From: Flavobacterium panici
GTDB taxonomy: Bacteria; Bacteroidota; Bacteroidia; Flavobacteriales; Flavobacteriaceae
Length of the DNA stretch: 64,000 nt
Reading direction: 5' to 3'
NCBI RefSeq assembly: GCF_903819335.1
Contig: NZ_CAIJDE010000017.1
Span: forward strand, 62,001 to 126,000
Shown: positions 24,205 to 33,069 of the stretch, one piece after another
How positions within the stretch are numbered: the first letter of the stretch is position 1
How the letters are laid out: each line of letters begins with the position of its first letter
The notes under the pieces: generated by a model
Told to the model about the DNA's origin: nothing
Seen by the model: the letters and a program-made list of their open reading frames with translations, nothing else
Databases searched by the model: none
Program-made: the position numbers and the translations under genes

Positions 24205-25200
24205 ATGAGCGGAAAATTAAAATTTGCAGTAATTGGAGGAGGAAGCTGGGCAACGGCAATTACAAAGATGTTATGTGTGAATCTTTCAGAAATTGCCTGG
24301 TATATGCGTAATGAATCTGCAATCGAACATATCCAAAAATACAAACACAATCCAAATTATTTAAGTTCTGTTGAATTTGACACCAGCAAACTTAAATTAA
24401 CAAGCAATATAAACGAAGCAATCGAATTTGCAGATTATATCATTTTTGCGATTCCATCTGCTTTTTTAGATGCCGAATTAAAAAACATGACGGTTTCATT
24501 AGCTGATAAAATCATTTTTTCGGCCATTAAAGGAATTGTTCCAGAAACAAGTTTAATCGTTGGTGAACACTTTCACATTCAATACGATATTCCATATTAT
24601 AATATTGGTGTTATTACTGGTCCTTGCCACGCTGAGGAAGTTGCTCTTGAAAGACTTTCGTACTTAACAATTGCCTGTGGAGACCCCGAAAAAGCTCGTA
24701 CGGTTGCAAAATCACTTTCTGGAAATTACATTAAAGCTAAAATTTCTGATGATATCATTGGTACCGAATATGCTGCAATGCTTAAAAACATTTACGCAAT
24801 CGCTGCCGGAATTGCTCACGGTTTAGGTTATGGAGATAACTTCCAATCGGTTATGATGAGTAATGGAATTCGCGAAATGAAAAAATTCATTCGAAAAGTT
24901 CATAAAATGAAACGTAACATTAATGATTCTGCTTATTTAGGAGATTTATTGGTTACAGGATATTCGGTTTTCTCCAGAAACAGAATGTTCGGAAACATGA
25001 TTGGAAAAGGATATACTGTAAAAAGTGCCATGATGGAAATGAGCATGGTTGCGGAAGGTTATTACGCAACAAAAAGTGCCTATAAACTAAATCAGGGTTA
25101 TGGTGCAAAAACGCCTATTATAGACGCTGTTTATTCTGTTTTATATGAGGGGAAAGATGCGAAGTCTGTATTTAAGAAATTGACGGAGTCTTTAGATTAG
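24205..25200 (+). CDS. gpsA: Glycerol-3-phosphate dehydrogenase [NAD(P)+]
   Basis: This enzyme reduces dihydroxyacetone phosphate to sn-glycerol 3-phosphate for phospholipid synthesis. The N-terminal Rossmann motif is VIGGGSWATAITKML (residues 9-23). VITGPCHAEEVALE, GTEYAAMLKNIYAIAAGIAHGLGYG and GDLLVTGYS are the conserved substrate-site blocks. The 331-residue length is normal. The gene has its own -7 element and terminator and appears monocistronic. Confidence 0.96.
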   Translation: MSGKLKFAVIGGGSWATAITKMLCVNLSEIAWYMRNESAIEHIQKYKHNPNYLSSVEFDTSKLKLTSNINEAIEFADYIIFAIPSAFLDAELKNMTVSLADKIIFSAIKGIVPETSLIVGEHFHIQYDIPYYNIGVITGPCHAEEVALERLSYLTIACGDPEKARTVAKSLSGNYIKAKISDDIIGTEYAAMLKNIYAIAAGIAHGLGYGDNFQSVMMSNGIREMKKFIRKVHKMKRNINDSAYLGDLLVTGYSVFSRNRMFGNMIGKGYTVKSAMMEMSMVAEGYYATKSAYKLNQGYGAKTPIIDAVYSVLYEGKDAKSVFKKLTESLD

Positions 25201-25261
25201 TTTTTTTGAAGAATATAGAATAAAGAGTATAGAAAATAGACCTATACTTTGAGAATAAAAA

Positions 25262-25300
25262 AAGAGTCAAGACTTATTTAATTTCGTCTTGACTCTTTTT
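25262..25300 (+). terminator. Terminator after gpsA
   Basis: AAGAGTCAAGAC / GTCTTGACTCTT form a 12-bp stem followed by a T run. Confidence 0.85.
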
Positions 25301-25305
25301 CTTTT

Positions 25306-25389
25306 CCTGCAAGGTTTTTAAAACCTTGTAGGTATTTATTATAGGTGGTGTTAAATTCTAAACCTACAAGGTTTTAAAAACCTTGCAGG
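25306..25389. repeat. Nested 'cctgcaaggtt' palindrome
   Basis: Two 28-bp palindromic blocks (25306-25333 and 25362-25389) are exact reverse complements of each other, so the element can fold as two small hairpins or one 28-bp stem. Three more copies lie at 43291-43443. Confidence 0.9.
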
Positions 25390-25396
25390 AGAAATG

Positions 25397-25804
25397 CTAC
25401 TTCACCATTATCCCCTCAACAAACAAAATAGGCACTTCTTCCGTATTATTTTCGTTGATTAAATTCGATTTGAATATGAACTTCTTATCGTACAAAGTAT
25501 TTCCAATAAAGAATGTTACCATAAATTCATTATTCAAAACCAAAAGGCTTTTCTCTATCATTTCGATCTTAACCACAGAAACAGCCGGAACTTCAACAAA
25601 AGCATGACGTAAAACCGATGTTTTTTTCATTTCACCATCAATAGTTCCAAATGCTTTTGAAACCACCATAACGCTGTCTAAATTAAAGTCGCTGTCGTTT
25701 ACAAGATAAGCGTACCACACTTTTTCCATAAAATCATCGCTCCATTCCTGCACCGCAGCAAGAAACACATTTTCAACTTCTGGAATTGTTATATCTTTTT
25801 TCAT
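25397..25804 (-). CDS. Conserved hypothetical protein next to pheS
   Basis: A 135-residue soluble protein beginning MKKDITIPEVENVFLAAVQE. The start at 25804 is preferred over the frame opening at 25834, which would add a short basic extension. It contains AVQEWSDDFMEKVWYAYLVN and VVSKAFGTIDGEMKKTSVLRH and has no recognised catalytic motif. Flavobacterial copies are sometimes labelled as phenylalanyl-tRNA synthetase only because they sit beside pheS; nothing in the sequence resembles a synthetase. It lies about 120 bp downstream of pheS on the same strand. Confidence 0.65.
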   Translation of the reverse strand: MKKDITIPEVENVFLAAVQEWSDDFMEKVWYAYLVNDSDFNLDSVMVVSKAFGTIDGEMKKTSVLRHAFVEVPAVSVVKIEMIEKSLLVLNNEFMVTFFIGNTLYDKKFIFKSNLINENNTEEVPILFVEGIMVK

Positions 25805-25821
25805 TTTTATTAAAAGCTTTA

Positions 25822-25857
25822 AAACCTTTGTCAAAGCCTAAACTTCAACAAAGGTTT
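25822..25857. repeat. 'aaacctttgt' inverted repeat
   Basis: AAACCTTTGT at 25822 pairs with ACAAAGGTTT ending 25857. Related to the hairpin at 12794-12826. Confidence 0.6.
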
Positions 25858-25927
25858 ATTATATTATTATAATAAATTAGACATTCGAATTAATCTAAAA
25901 TCTACAGTCTAAAATCTAAATTGCAAC

Positions 25928-26947
25928 TTATATATTTGCTTTAAATTGCTCTAAGAAACGAACATCATTTTCGTAGAACATACGGATATCGCCAATTTGG
26001 TATAAAAGCATGGCAATACGCTCTACTCCCATTCCAAATGCAAAACCGTTGTATTCGTCTGGATTAATATCACAGTTTTTCAAAACGTTTGGATCAACCA
26101 TTCCGCAGCCACCAATTTCTAACCAGCCCGTTCCTTTAGTAATACGGTAATCTGTTTCCGTTTTTAATCCCCAATAAATATCAATTTCAGCACTTGGCTC
26201 TGTAAAAGGGAAATAAGACGGACGAAGACGGATTTTAGATTTTCCGAACATTTCTTTAGTGAAATAAAGTAACGTTTGCTTTAAATCTGCAAAAGAAACA
26301 TCTTTGTCAATATACAATCCTTCTACCTGATGAAAAATACAGTGCGAACGCGATGAAATGGCTTCATTACGGAAAACACGTCCCGGAGAAATAGTACGAA
26401 TTGGTGGTTTATGATTTTCCATATAACGCACCTGAACAGATGATGTATGCGTACGCAATAACACATCAGGATTTGTCTGAATGAAAAATGTATCCTGCAT
26501 ATCTCTTGCCGGATGGTATTCCGGAAGGTTTAATGCCGTAAAGTTATGCCAGTCGTCTTCGATTTCCGGACCTTCAGAAACGTTGAATCCAATATTGGCA
26601 AAAATATCTATAATCTGATTTTTTACGATAGAAATAGGATGACGAGAACCAATAATTACCGGTTCTGCAGCACGCGTTAAATCGCCAAAAACTCCTTTTA
26701 TTTCTTCTTTGCTTTCAAGCTCTTCCTGAATAACTTTTACTTTTTCCTCAGCAACAGCTTTTAAGGTATTCATTACAACTCCAAAATCTTTTTTCTGGTC
26801 GTTCGGGATATTTCTAAACTCATTAAAAAGTTCTCTTACTAAACCTCTACTTCCTAAATATTTAATACGGAATTGTTCTAACGATTCTTTATTTTTCTCA
26901 TTAAAGGCTTTAGCTTCCTCTATATGTTGTTTGATCTTATCTATCAT
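25928..26947 (-). CDS. pheS: Phenylalanyl-tRNA synthetase alpha subunit
   Basis: The catalytic subunit of the (alpha-beta)2 synthetase that charges tRNA-Phe. The 339 residues begin with a coiled-coil tRNA-binding region (about 1-90), then the class II core: [11 protein letters not shown] (motif 1 region), motif 2 [20 protein letters not shown], and motif 3 [36 protein letters not shown] is the amino-acid-site signature. pheT is not adjacent, as is common in Bacteroidota. A -7 element lies 23 bp upstream. Confidence 0.97.
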   Translation of the reverse strand: MIDKIKQHIEEAKAFNEKNKESLEQFRIKYLGSRGLVRELFNEFRNIPNDQKKDFGVVMNTLKAVAEEKVKVIQEELESKEEIKGVFGDLTRAAEPVIIGSRHPISIVKNQIIDIFANIGFNVSEGPEIEDDWHNFTALNLPEYHPARDMQDTFFIQTNPDVLLRTHTSSVQVRYMENHKPPIRTISPGRVFRNEAISSRSHCIFHQVEGLYIDKDVSFADLKQTLLYFTKEMFGKSKIRLRPSYFPFTEPSAEIDIYWGLKTETDYRITKGTGWLEIGGCGMVDPNVLKNCDINPDEYNGFAFGMGVERIAMLLYQIGDIRMFYENDVRFLEQFKANI

Positions 26948-26969
26948 TTTCCTTCGATAATTGAGAGTA

Positions 26970-26977
26970 CAAATTTA
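26970..26977 (-). promoter_or_regulatory. -7 element for pheS
   Basis: TAAATTTG on the minus strand, 23 bp before the pheS start. Confidence 0.6.
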
Positions 26978-26991
26978 GTGTTTTTAGTTTA

Positions 26992-27065
26992 AAGTACGCA
27001 GTCGCAGTCGCAGTTTTCAGTTTTCAGTTCAATCGACTGTAAACTGAGACTGCGACTGTAAACTA
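26992..27065. repeat. 'cgcagtcgcagtttt' inverted repeat
   Basis: GCAGTCGCAGTCGCAGTTTTCAG on the left pairs imperfectly with CTGAGACTGCGACTGTAAAC on the right. It lies between the hypothetical gene at 27070 and pheS. Confidence 0.65.
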
Positions 27066-27069
27066 AAAA

Positions 27070-27426
27070 CTACTCAATAACGTTTCTTTCTAAAAAATAA
27101 TTTACAATTGCTTCTTTCATTAAAACAGATTGTTCTCCGGCTTTTAGCGCAGGCAATTGCTCTTTTACTTTGTAATGCGGCCAGCCTTCAGCATCAAAAA
27201 AATCAAATTCATAAAACCCATAAGGTTCAAGCAGTCTGCAGATTGCAATATGCATTAAGTTTAATTTTTCATCTTTTTTGAATTCACGGTGCACTTTTCC
27301 GAGTTCCTGAACTCCAATTAGGTAAATTATGGCATCTAAATCTAAATCTTCGCCTTGCGAAAATTGATTTGAAAGTATATCGACGAGCTTTTCCCAGCGC
27401 TCTTTTAATTGTGTATCTCTAGACAT
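27070..27426 (-). CDS. Conserved hypothetical protein
   Basis: A 118-residue soluble protein: an N-terminal helix (RDTQLKERWEKLVDILSNQF), the stretch DAIIYLIGVQELGKVHREFKK, and a C-terminal part with EGWPHYKVKEQLPALKAGEQ. It looks like a conserved Bacteroidota protein of unknown function. A -7 element (TATCTTTG) lies 100 bp upstream, giving a long leader that contains imperfect inverted repeats. Nothing else can be inferred. Confidence 0.65.
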   Translation of the reverse strand: MSRDTQLKERWEKLVDILSNQFSQGEDLDLDAIIYLIGVQELGKVHREFKKDEKLNLMHIAICRLLEPYGFYEFDFFDAEGWPHYKVKEQLPALKAGEQSVLMKEAIVNYFLERNVIE

Positions 27427-27525
27427 TTTTATTTATGATTTTTGATTGTAGAGTTTAGACTGCTGATTTAAAAAATCAATTCTGAAGGGGGCAGAATTGC
27501 AATCTGAACTCTAAATTTTGATTTG

Positions 27526-27533
27526 CAAAGATA
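27526..27533 (-). promoter_or_regulatory. -7 element for the 27070 gene
   Basis: TATCTTTG on the minus strand, 100 bp before the start codon. The intervening leader holds an imperfect dyad (about 27443-27520). Confidence 0.5.
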
Positions 27534-27661
27534 CACAGTTCAAATTCAAACACGTTAAAAAAATTAAACACATAAAAACATAGATTTTAAATATTAGATA
27601 AATCAAGATTAAAAACGGCTGAACCTTTGCAGCTCTGAGCCTTTAAACCTTAAAAAAAACA

Positions 27662-27669
27662 TATATTTG
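27662..27669 (+). promoter_or_regulatory. -7 element for the CvpA-like gene
   Basis: TATATTTG lies 25 bp before the ATG at 27694. Confidence 0.6.
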
Positions 27670-27693
27670 CGCCTTCATTAAACATACCAAAAC

Positions 27694-28242
27694 ATGAGTT
27701 TTTTTGATATTATCGTTGCCGCACTTTTAGTTTACAGTTTATACAAAGGAATTAAAAACGGGCTTTTTGTAGAAGTTGCTTCTTTTATTTCACTTTTATT
27801 GGGAATTTATCTTGCGATTAAATTTTCTTCTTTAATAGCAGGCATGATTTTAAAACATGTTTCATGGAATCCTACTAATATTCAAATTACTGCTTTTATC
27901 TTAACTTTTATTATGGTTGTAATTGGTGTTTATTTCCTTGCTAAAATATTAACCGGAATTGCTGATTTTGCAATGCTTGGCTGGATGAATAAGTTAGGCG
28001 GAGGCTTTTTCAGAATCTTAAAAACAATCCTGATCTTAAGTATTTTTATTGCTTTGTTCGAGAAAATCAATTTCAATAATACTTTCGCTAAAAAAGAAAC
28101 TCTAGATAAATCTATTTTCTATAATCCGGTTAAAAAAGTGGCTGCTTTTGTTTATCCTTCTATTGAAAAATGGTATGAGACTTTTAAAGAAAAACAAGCT
28201 GAGAAATCTGAAGAAGAAAAAGATCCTTCTAAAAAAGAATAA
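27694..28242 (+). CDS. CvpA-family membrane protein
   Basis: A 182-residue membrane protein with four predicted helices at about residues 3-20, 27-48, 64-86 and 103-122, and a charged Lys/Glu-rich cytoplasmic tail (KEKQAEKSEEEKDPSKKE). The start MSFFDIIVAALLVYSLYKGIKNGLF and the later LGWMNKLGGGFFRILKT are typical of the CvpA family, named from colicin V production and linked to envelope stress tolerance. Monocistronic, followed by two strong hairpins. Confidence 0.88.
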   Translation: MSFFDIIVAALLVYSLYKGIKNGLFVEVASFISLLLGIYLAIKFSSLIAGMILKHVSWNPTNIQITAFILTFIMVVIGVYFLAKILTGIADFAMLGWMNKLGGGFFRILKTILILSIFIALFEKINFNNTFAKKETLDKSIFYNPVKKVAAFVYPSIEKWYETFKEKQAEKSEEEKDPSKKE

Positions 28243-28260
28243 TATTCTTTGCGCAAAGTA

Positions 28261-28292
28261 AACCCGACAGGTTTTTAAAACCTGTCGGGTTT
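28261..28292. repeat. 'aacccgacaggtttt' palindrome
   Basis: AACCCGACAGGTTTT pairs with AAAACCTGTCGGGTT. It may end transcription of the CvpA-like gene. A copy with one arm changed is at 38512-38545. Confidence 0.8.
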
Positions 28293-28304
28293 GTTAATTA
28301 GTGT

Positions 28305-28368
28305 GTCAGGCTGAGCGAAGTCGAAGCCCTTTTATGTTAATCGAGCCTTCGACTTCGCTCAGGATGAC
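28305..28368. repeat. 'gctgagcgaagtcgaag' inverted repeat
   Basis: The 22-bp arms at 28305-28326 and 28347-28368 pair with few mismatches around a 20-bp loop. It lies between the convergent CvpA-like and GH95 genes. Confidence 0.85.
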
Positions 28369-28387
28369 AATAGGTTCAAAATAATAT

Positions 28388-30793
28388 TTAGAAATTTATT
28401 TCTGTTTTCTCATCTTTCTTTAAAGTAATATCTTGTTTTTTATCTCCAAAAATTAAAGTTGTTTTCCCTCCTTTTTTAGAAGAAACAATCACTTTTTCGG
28501 GTTTCTTATTGTTCCAAATTATTTCTAATTCAAACCCGCCTCTTGCGCAAATTCCTTTTACAGAACCTTGCTCCCAGGCATCTGGTAAAGCAGGCAATAA
28601 TCTAATTTCATTTTCATTAGACTGCACTAACATTTCGGCAACGGCTGCGGCTCCACCAAAATTTCCATCAATTTGAAATGGCGGATGCGCATCGAATAAA
28701 TTCGGATAAGTTCCTCCGCCTCTTCTTGGTTTTTCCGTTTTCTTTCCGTCCGGATCAACATAACGCAGTAATTCGCGGAACATTTTATAAGCGCGATTTC
28801 CGTCCCAAAGTCTTGCCCAAAGATTAATTCTCCATCCTTTTGACCAGCCCGTAGTTTCATCGCCTTTTATTTCGAGTGTTTTTCTTGAAGCCTCGGCTAA
28901 ATCTGGAGTTTTTAAAGGCGTAATATGATCGCCCGGAAAAAGTCCGAATAACTGCGATTGATGACGATGTTTCGGATCATTATCTTCCCAGTCAAAATAC
29001 CATTCCTGCAGATTTCCTTTTTTACCAATTTGATACGGATAAAGTTTTGCCAATGCTGTTTCTAATTTTTTTCTGAAATCAGCATCAATATTAAGAACCT
29101 TTGAAGCCTTAATTGTTTTATCAAAACATTCGCGAATCATAGCTAAATCGGCAGTTCCACCATATAATGTAGCGCCGACAAAACCGTCCGATAGCTTATA
29201 TTGATTTTCCGGTGATGTTGATGGCGATGTAATTAAATTTCCATTTTTATCTGTTACCAGCCAGCCCAAACAAAATTCGGCTGCACCTTTCATCAAAGGA
29301 TACCCTTCTTTCCTTAAATAAGCTTCATCCTGCGTAAAAATATAATGTTCCCAAATATGTGTACTCAGCCATGCGCCCGCTATTGGCCAGCACGCCCACA
29401 TTGGTTCTTCTTTTCCAAATTGTCCAACGGGATTTGTCATTGCCCAAATATCAGAATTGTGCGCTGCCGCCCAGCCTTCGTTAACACCATAAAAAGTCTT
29501 TGCCGTCACTTTTCCGGTTACCGAAAGATTTTTTATAAAACTCAAAAGCGGCAAATGCATTTCTGAAAGATTGGTGTTTTCTGCCAGCCAGTAATTTTCT
29601 TCGAGATTAATATTCATCGTATAATTACTGCTCCAGGGCGGATTCAAATACGGATTCCAAATTCCCTGCAAATTCGCAGGAACGCCCAATGTTCTTGAAG
29701 AACTTATCAATAAATACCGCCCGTAATTAAAATAGAGAATTTCGAGGTTTTTATCTTCTTTCCCGTCAGCGTAGCGCAGTAAACGTTCGTCTGTTTGTAA
29801 ATCTGGTGCTGTGGTTTTGCCTAAATCTAACGTTACACGATTGTAGAATTTTTGATAATCGGCAATATGATTTTCTTTTAATTTGTCGAAAGGTTTTGCA
29901 AACGCCTTGTTCAAATTTTGCAATGCAATGTTTACATCATCAGGACCCTCTGTTGCTGGATTTTTGTCAAAACCATTAAAACTTGTGGCTACAGAAACAT
30001 AAATAATCGCTTCCGTCGCATCTTTTAAAGTTAGTGTTTCTCTCGAACTTGTAATTTGTCCATCCGTTTTTTTGATTTGGACTAAAGTGGTAAATTTTGT
30101 TCCTCTGTCTTTTATCTCCAGATATTTTGGTAAAACAGCATATCCGGCATTTTCATGAATGGGTGCAGAACCTGTCATTACCAAAATATTATTTCTTACT
30201 TCAACATTTGACTGTAAAAGGCTTTTTAAATTGATATCAAAGTTTAAAGCTCCTTTTTGATCGGCTGTTAATTTGATTGCCATAATTTGATCTGGAGCTG
30301 AAACAAAATATTCACGTGTATATTTTATTCCGGCCATTTCGTAACTTACTTTTGAAATTGCATTCGAAATATCCAGTTCCCGATGATAATTTACCGCTTT
30401 TCCTTTTTCAGCATTGTTGATTTCTAATGTTCCTAAAGGTGCATACGATTCGGAGTTTTTCCCTTGAATTTTCTTGTTTAATTCTTCGGCTAGTTTATAA
30501 TTTTCGTTTTTTAATGCTTCGCGAATTTCGGGAATGTTTTTATACGCTTCCGGATTCATTTTTGTATTCACAGGTTCTCCCGACCAAAGTGTGGCATCAT
30601 TCAAATAAATTTTATCTGAATTTGCACCTCCAAAAACCGTTGCACCCATTTTTCCGTTCCCTAAAACCAAACTTTCTTCAAAGAAATCAGCAGGCTTATC
30701 GTACCATAAAACATTTTTCGATTGTGCAGAAATGTTTGTGTAGTAAGAGGCGAAAAGTAAAATGAGAAATGTTTTTATGAGGCTTGGATTCAT
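28388..30793 (-). CDS. GH95 alpha-L-fucosidase
   Basis: An exported (signal peptide to about residue 23) 801-residue GH95 enzyme, an inverting alpha-1,2-L-fucosidase. The N-terminal beta domain starts LWYDKPADFFEESLVLGNGKMG. In the catalytic (alpha/alpha)6 barrel, the Asn pair lies in NYTMNINLEENYW, the acid Glu in SPSTSPENQYK, and the Asp in PPFQIDGNFGG. It is the last gene of the glycan operon. In xyloglucan it would remove fucose from the fucosyl-galactosyl side chain; some GH95 members instead remove L-galactose. Confidence 0.93.
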   Translation of the reverse strand: MNPSLIKTFLILLFASYYTNISAQSKNVLWYDKPADFFEESLVLGNGKMGATVFGGANSDKIYLNDATLWSGEPVNTKMNPEAYKNIPEIREALKNENYKLAEELNKKIQGKNSESYAPLGTLEINNAEKGKAVNYHRELDISNAISKVSYEMAGIKYTREYFVSAPDQIMAIKLTADQKGALNFDINLKSLLQSNVEVRNNILVMTGSAPIHENAGYAVLPKYLEIKDRGTKFTTLVQIKKTDGQITSSRETLTLKDATEAIIYVSVATSFNGFDKNPATEGPDDVNIALQNLNKAFAKPFDKLKENHIADYQKFYNRVTLDLGKTTAPDLQTDERLLRYADGKEDKNLEILYFNYGRYLLISSSRTLGVPANLQGIWNPYLNPPWSSNYTMNINLEENYWLAENTNLSEMHLPLLSFIKNLSVTGKVTAKTFYGVNEGWAAAHNSDIWAMTNPVGQFGKEEPMWACWPIAGAWLSTHIWEHYIFTQDEAYLRKEGYPLMKGAAEFCLGWLVTDKNGNLITSPSTSPENQYKLSDGFVGATLYGGTADLAMIRECFDKTIKASKVLNIDADFRKKLETALAKLYPYQIGKKGNLQEWYFDWEDNDPKHRHQSQLFGLFPGDHITPLKTPDLAEASRKTLEIKGDETTGWSKGWRINLWARLWDGNRAYKMFRELLRYVDPDGKKTEKPRRGGGTYPNLFDAHPPFQIDGNFGGAAAVAEMLVQSNENEIRLLPALPDAWEQGSVKGICARGGFELEIIWNNKKPEKVIVSSKKGGKTTLIFGDKKQDITLKKDEKTEINF

Positions 30794-30822
30794 TTTGCTG
30801 CGTTTTAAATATTACCGATCAG

Positions 30823-30910
30823 ATGTTCCTACGGAACATTATTGCAATGTTGTTTTTTTGATCAACGGATTTCATCCGTTGCTACCGACGAGTTGTTCCT
30901 AACGGAACAT
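30823..30910. repeat. Intergenic 'gttcct.cggaac' hairpins
   Basis: ATGTTCCTACGGAACAT (30823-30839), CAACGGATTTCATCCGTTG (30863-30881) and a third imperfect dyad TTGTTCCTAACGGAACAT (30893-30910). Same family as 16598-16668. Confidence 0.8.
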
Positions 30911-31006
30911 TTTTATTTATTTTCATTCAAACAAGTTTCAAAAAACCGTTCAAAAGACTTTTTACTTCTCACTAATTACTATTTACTAATCACTAAGAAC
31001 TAAAAA

Positions 31007-32956
31007 CTATTTACTCACTTTGTAAACTTCATTCGCCGTAATCATTTCCCAATTATCAGTTCTAAATGGCGATGCCGGGAATTTTTCTTTGTTGAAAAGA
31101 TTGATTTCGGTATCGTCATCTGCCCAGCCATAATGAACTGCAACGGGATTTTGAACCTGATCGCTTGATACAATTACTTTGTTGTCTTTTATTATCGCTT
31201 TCGCGGAATGAAAAACTTTGTCTGCACCTGCAATTTCGAATCCTTTTAGGTTTTCTGAATTATCTGAAGCCGTTAATCCCGAACCAATATTATCGAAAGT
31301 CAAAATAATTTGATTTCCTTTTATTTCCTGCGATTTATAAGTTGGTCCGCTGTGAACTTGTTTTTTGCCATAAATATTATTTAAAGCAACTGCCGCCAAA
31401 CGCAATCCAATATCTTGTTTGTTTGTTGGATGAATGTCTTTTGCATTTCCAATATCCGTCGTAACCGCCATTCCTGTATTTGGCAGTTTTAAAGTTTCAG
31501 ACTGTGCTTCGCGAAGTTCTGCCCAACGGCTTCCTGTTTTACTGTTTCCGTTGAACTCATTGAAAGTTGATAATTGAACGAAATAAAAAGGAAAATCACC
31601 TTGTTTAAACTTTGTTCGCCAGTCTGTAATCATTAACGGAAATGCTTTTTTGTACTGCTTCGCTCTCCAAACATTGGCTTCGCCCTGATACCATAAAACG
31701 CCTTCAATAGCGTACGGAACCAGCGGATTTACCATGGCATTGTATAACAACGACGGATAACTGTTTGGTGATAATGCTGTTTTTACAGTAATAACTTTAA
31801 ATTTCCATTTTCCGTCAAGCGGAATATTTTTACTGCCGAGACTTAGTTTTAAATCGGCTGCATCGCCGTAGATTCCACCGCCGCCGCCATTATCTACAAT
31901 TCTAACCGAAATTACATTTTTTCCTTCTTTCAAAACATTTGATGGGATTTCGTAAACACGTTTTAAATCGTATTGTGAGTTTTTACCAACTTCAATTCCG
32001 TTTACGTATGTAATGTCTTCATCATCAATTTTTGAAAGATAAAGTGTTGCTTTGTTTTTTATATCTTCTGCAGAAAGTGTAATCGTTTTTCGCATCCAAA
32101 CAATTCCGTCTAAATCACCTAAAGGTTGGTTTTCCCATAAACTCGGCGTATTTAATTCGCCCCAAGATGAATCGTTGAAATCAAATTCTTTAAAAGTATT
32201 TTCATTATCTGTACTTACCGGAGTTCCCTGAATTTTCTCGACTCTTTCTTTCATTTTTTTGGCGTACAATTTCGAAATAGAATCGACATTTAGCGAAGGA
32301 ACTTCAGCAATCATAGATTTGAAATCATCACTTTTTTGAAATGCTTCGCGGCTTGTCCAGGTTTCTACATTCGTTCCGCCCCAAGAAGTATTAATGATTC
32401 CAATTGGGATTTTTAATTCGGCATATAATTTTCTGGCGAAGTAATATCCAACTGCTGTAAAATTACCAACAGTTTCTTTATTTGCTATTTCCCATTTTCC
32501 GGCTTTTAAATCGTCTTTTGGTTTTCCGCTTAAATCTTGTGCAACTCCAAAATGACGAATCATTGGATAATCAGAATTGGCAATTTCTTTTTCGGCATTT
32601 ATCGTTTTTGAAACCTGAAATTCCATATTCGATTGTCCGCTGCAAATCCAGACTTCACCAACCAAAACATTTTTGATTGTGATTTTATTTTTTCCAATAA
32701 TTATTAATTCAAAAGGTCCGCCGGCTTTTTCAGAATTCAGATTTAAAGTCCATTTTCCGTTTTTATCGGCAGTTGTTTTTTGTATTTGTTTGTTAAAATG
32801 AACTTCAATTTTTTCATTAGCATCGGCAAAACCCCAAATCGGGATTTTTTTATCTCTTTGCAACACCATTCCGTCAGAAAACAGCAAAGGCATTTTGACA
32901 TTAGCATTAGCTAAAACATTTATTATCAGAAAAATAAATACAATACATTTTTTCAT
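31007..32956 (-). CDS. SGNH acetylesterase, CE20/sialate-O-acetylesterase-like
   Basis: A 649-residue exported esterase (signal peptide to about residue 19). SGNH block I is WICSGQSNMEF with the nucleophile Ser, and the late Asp/His pair is DIHPTNKQD. A beta-sandwich resembling the GH2 sugar-binding domain is inserted in the catalytic domain (about residues 255-375: LWENQPLGDLDGIVWMRKTI and YVNGIEVG). That insertion is the layout of xyloglucan acetylesterases of family CE20. It probably removes O-acetyl groups from galactosyl residues so that the neighbouring galactosidase and fucosidase can act. Confidence 0.85.
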   Translation of the reverse strand: MKKCIVFIFLIINVLANANVKMPLLFSDGMVLQRDKKIPIWGFADANEKIEVHFNKQIQKTTADKNGKWTLNLNSEKAGGPFELIIIGKNKITIKNVLVGEVWICSGQSNMEFQVSKTINAEKEIANSDYPMIRHFGVAQDLSGKPKDDLKAGKWEIANKETVGNFTAVGYYFARKLYAELKIPIGIINTSWGGTNVETWTSREAFQKSDDFKSMIAEVPSLNVDSISKLYAKKMKERVEKIQGTPVSTDNENTFKEFDFNDSSWGELNTPSLWENQPLGDLDGIVWMRKTITLSAEDIKNKATLYLSKIDDEDITYVNGIEVGKNSQYDLKRVYEIPSNVLKEGKNVISVRIVDNGGGGGIYGDAADLKLSLGSKNIPLDGKWKFKVITVKTALSPNSYPSLLYNAMVNPLVPYAIEGVLWYQGEANVWRAKQYKKAFPLMITDWRTKFKQGDFPFYFVQLSTFNEFNGNSKTGSRWAELREAQSETLKLPNTGMAVTTDIGNAKDIHPTNKQDIGLRLAAVALNNIYGKKQVHSGPTYKSQEIKGNQIILTFDNIGSGLTASDNSENLKGFEIAGADKVFHSAKAIIKDNKVIVSSDQVQNPVAVHYGWADDDTEINLFNKEKFPASPFRTDNWEMITANEVYKVSK

Positions 32957-32978
32957 TTCTTCTAAATTTAAATTGTTT

Positions 32979-33057
32979 AAACCATATAAGTGATATAAGA
33001 TAATTTAAGCTCAATGCTGACAAAAACTTAATTTTACTTATATCACTTATATGGTTT
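32979..33057. repeat. Perfect 21-bp inverted repeat in the glycan operon
   Basis: The arms 32979-32999 and 33037-33057 (core CCATATAAGTGATATAAG) are exact reverse complements with a 37-bp loop. Confidence 0.85.
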
Positions 33058-33069
33058 ATAAAAACTTTT

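Noticed and set aside
25397..25804. Second phenylalanyl-tRNA synthetase subunit
   Set aside because: The 135-residue protein has no class II motifs; only its position beside pheS suggests such a name.
31007..32956. Sialic-acid utilisation gene
   Set aside because: The family is often named sialate O-acetylesterase, but no sialidase, lyase or transporter for sialic acid is in the locus, and the layout fits CE20.
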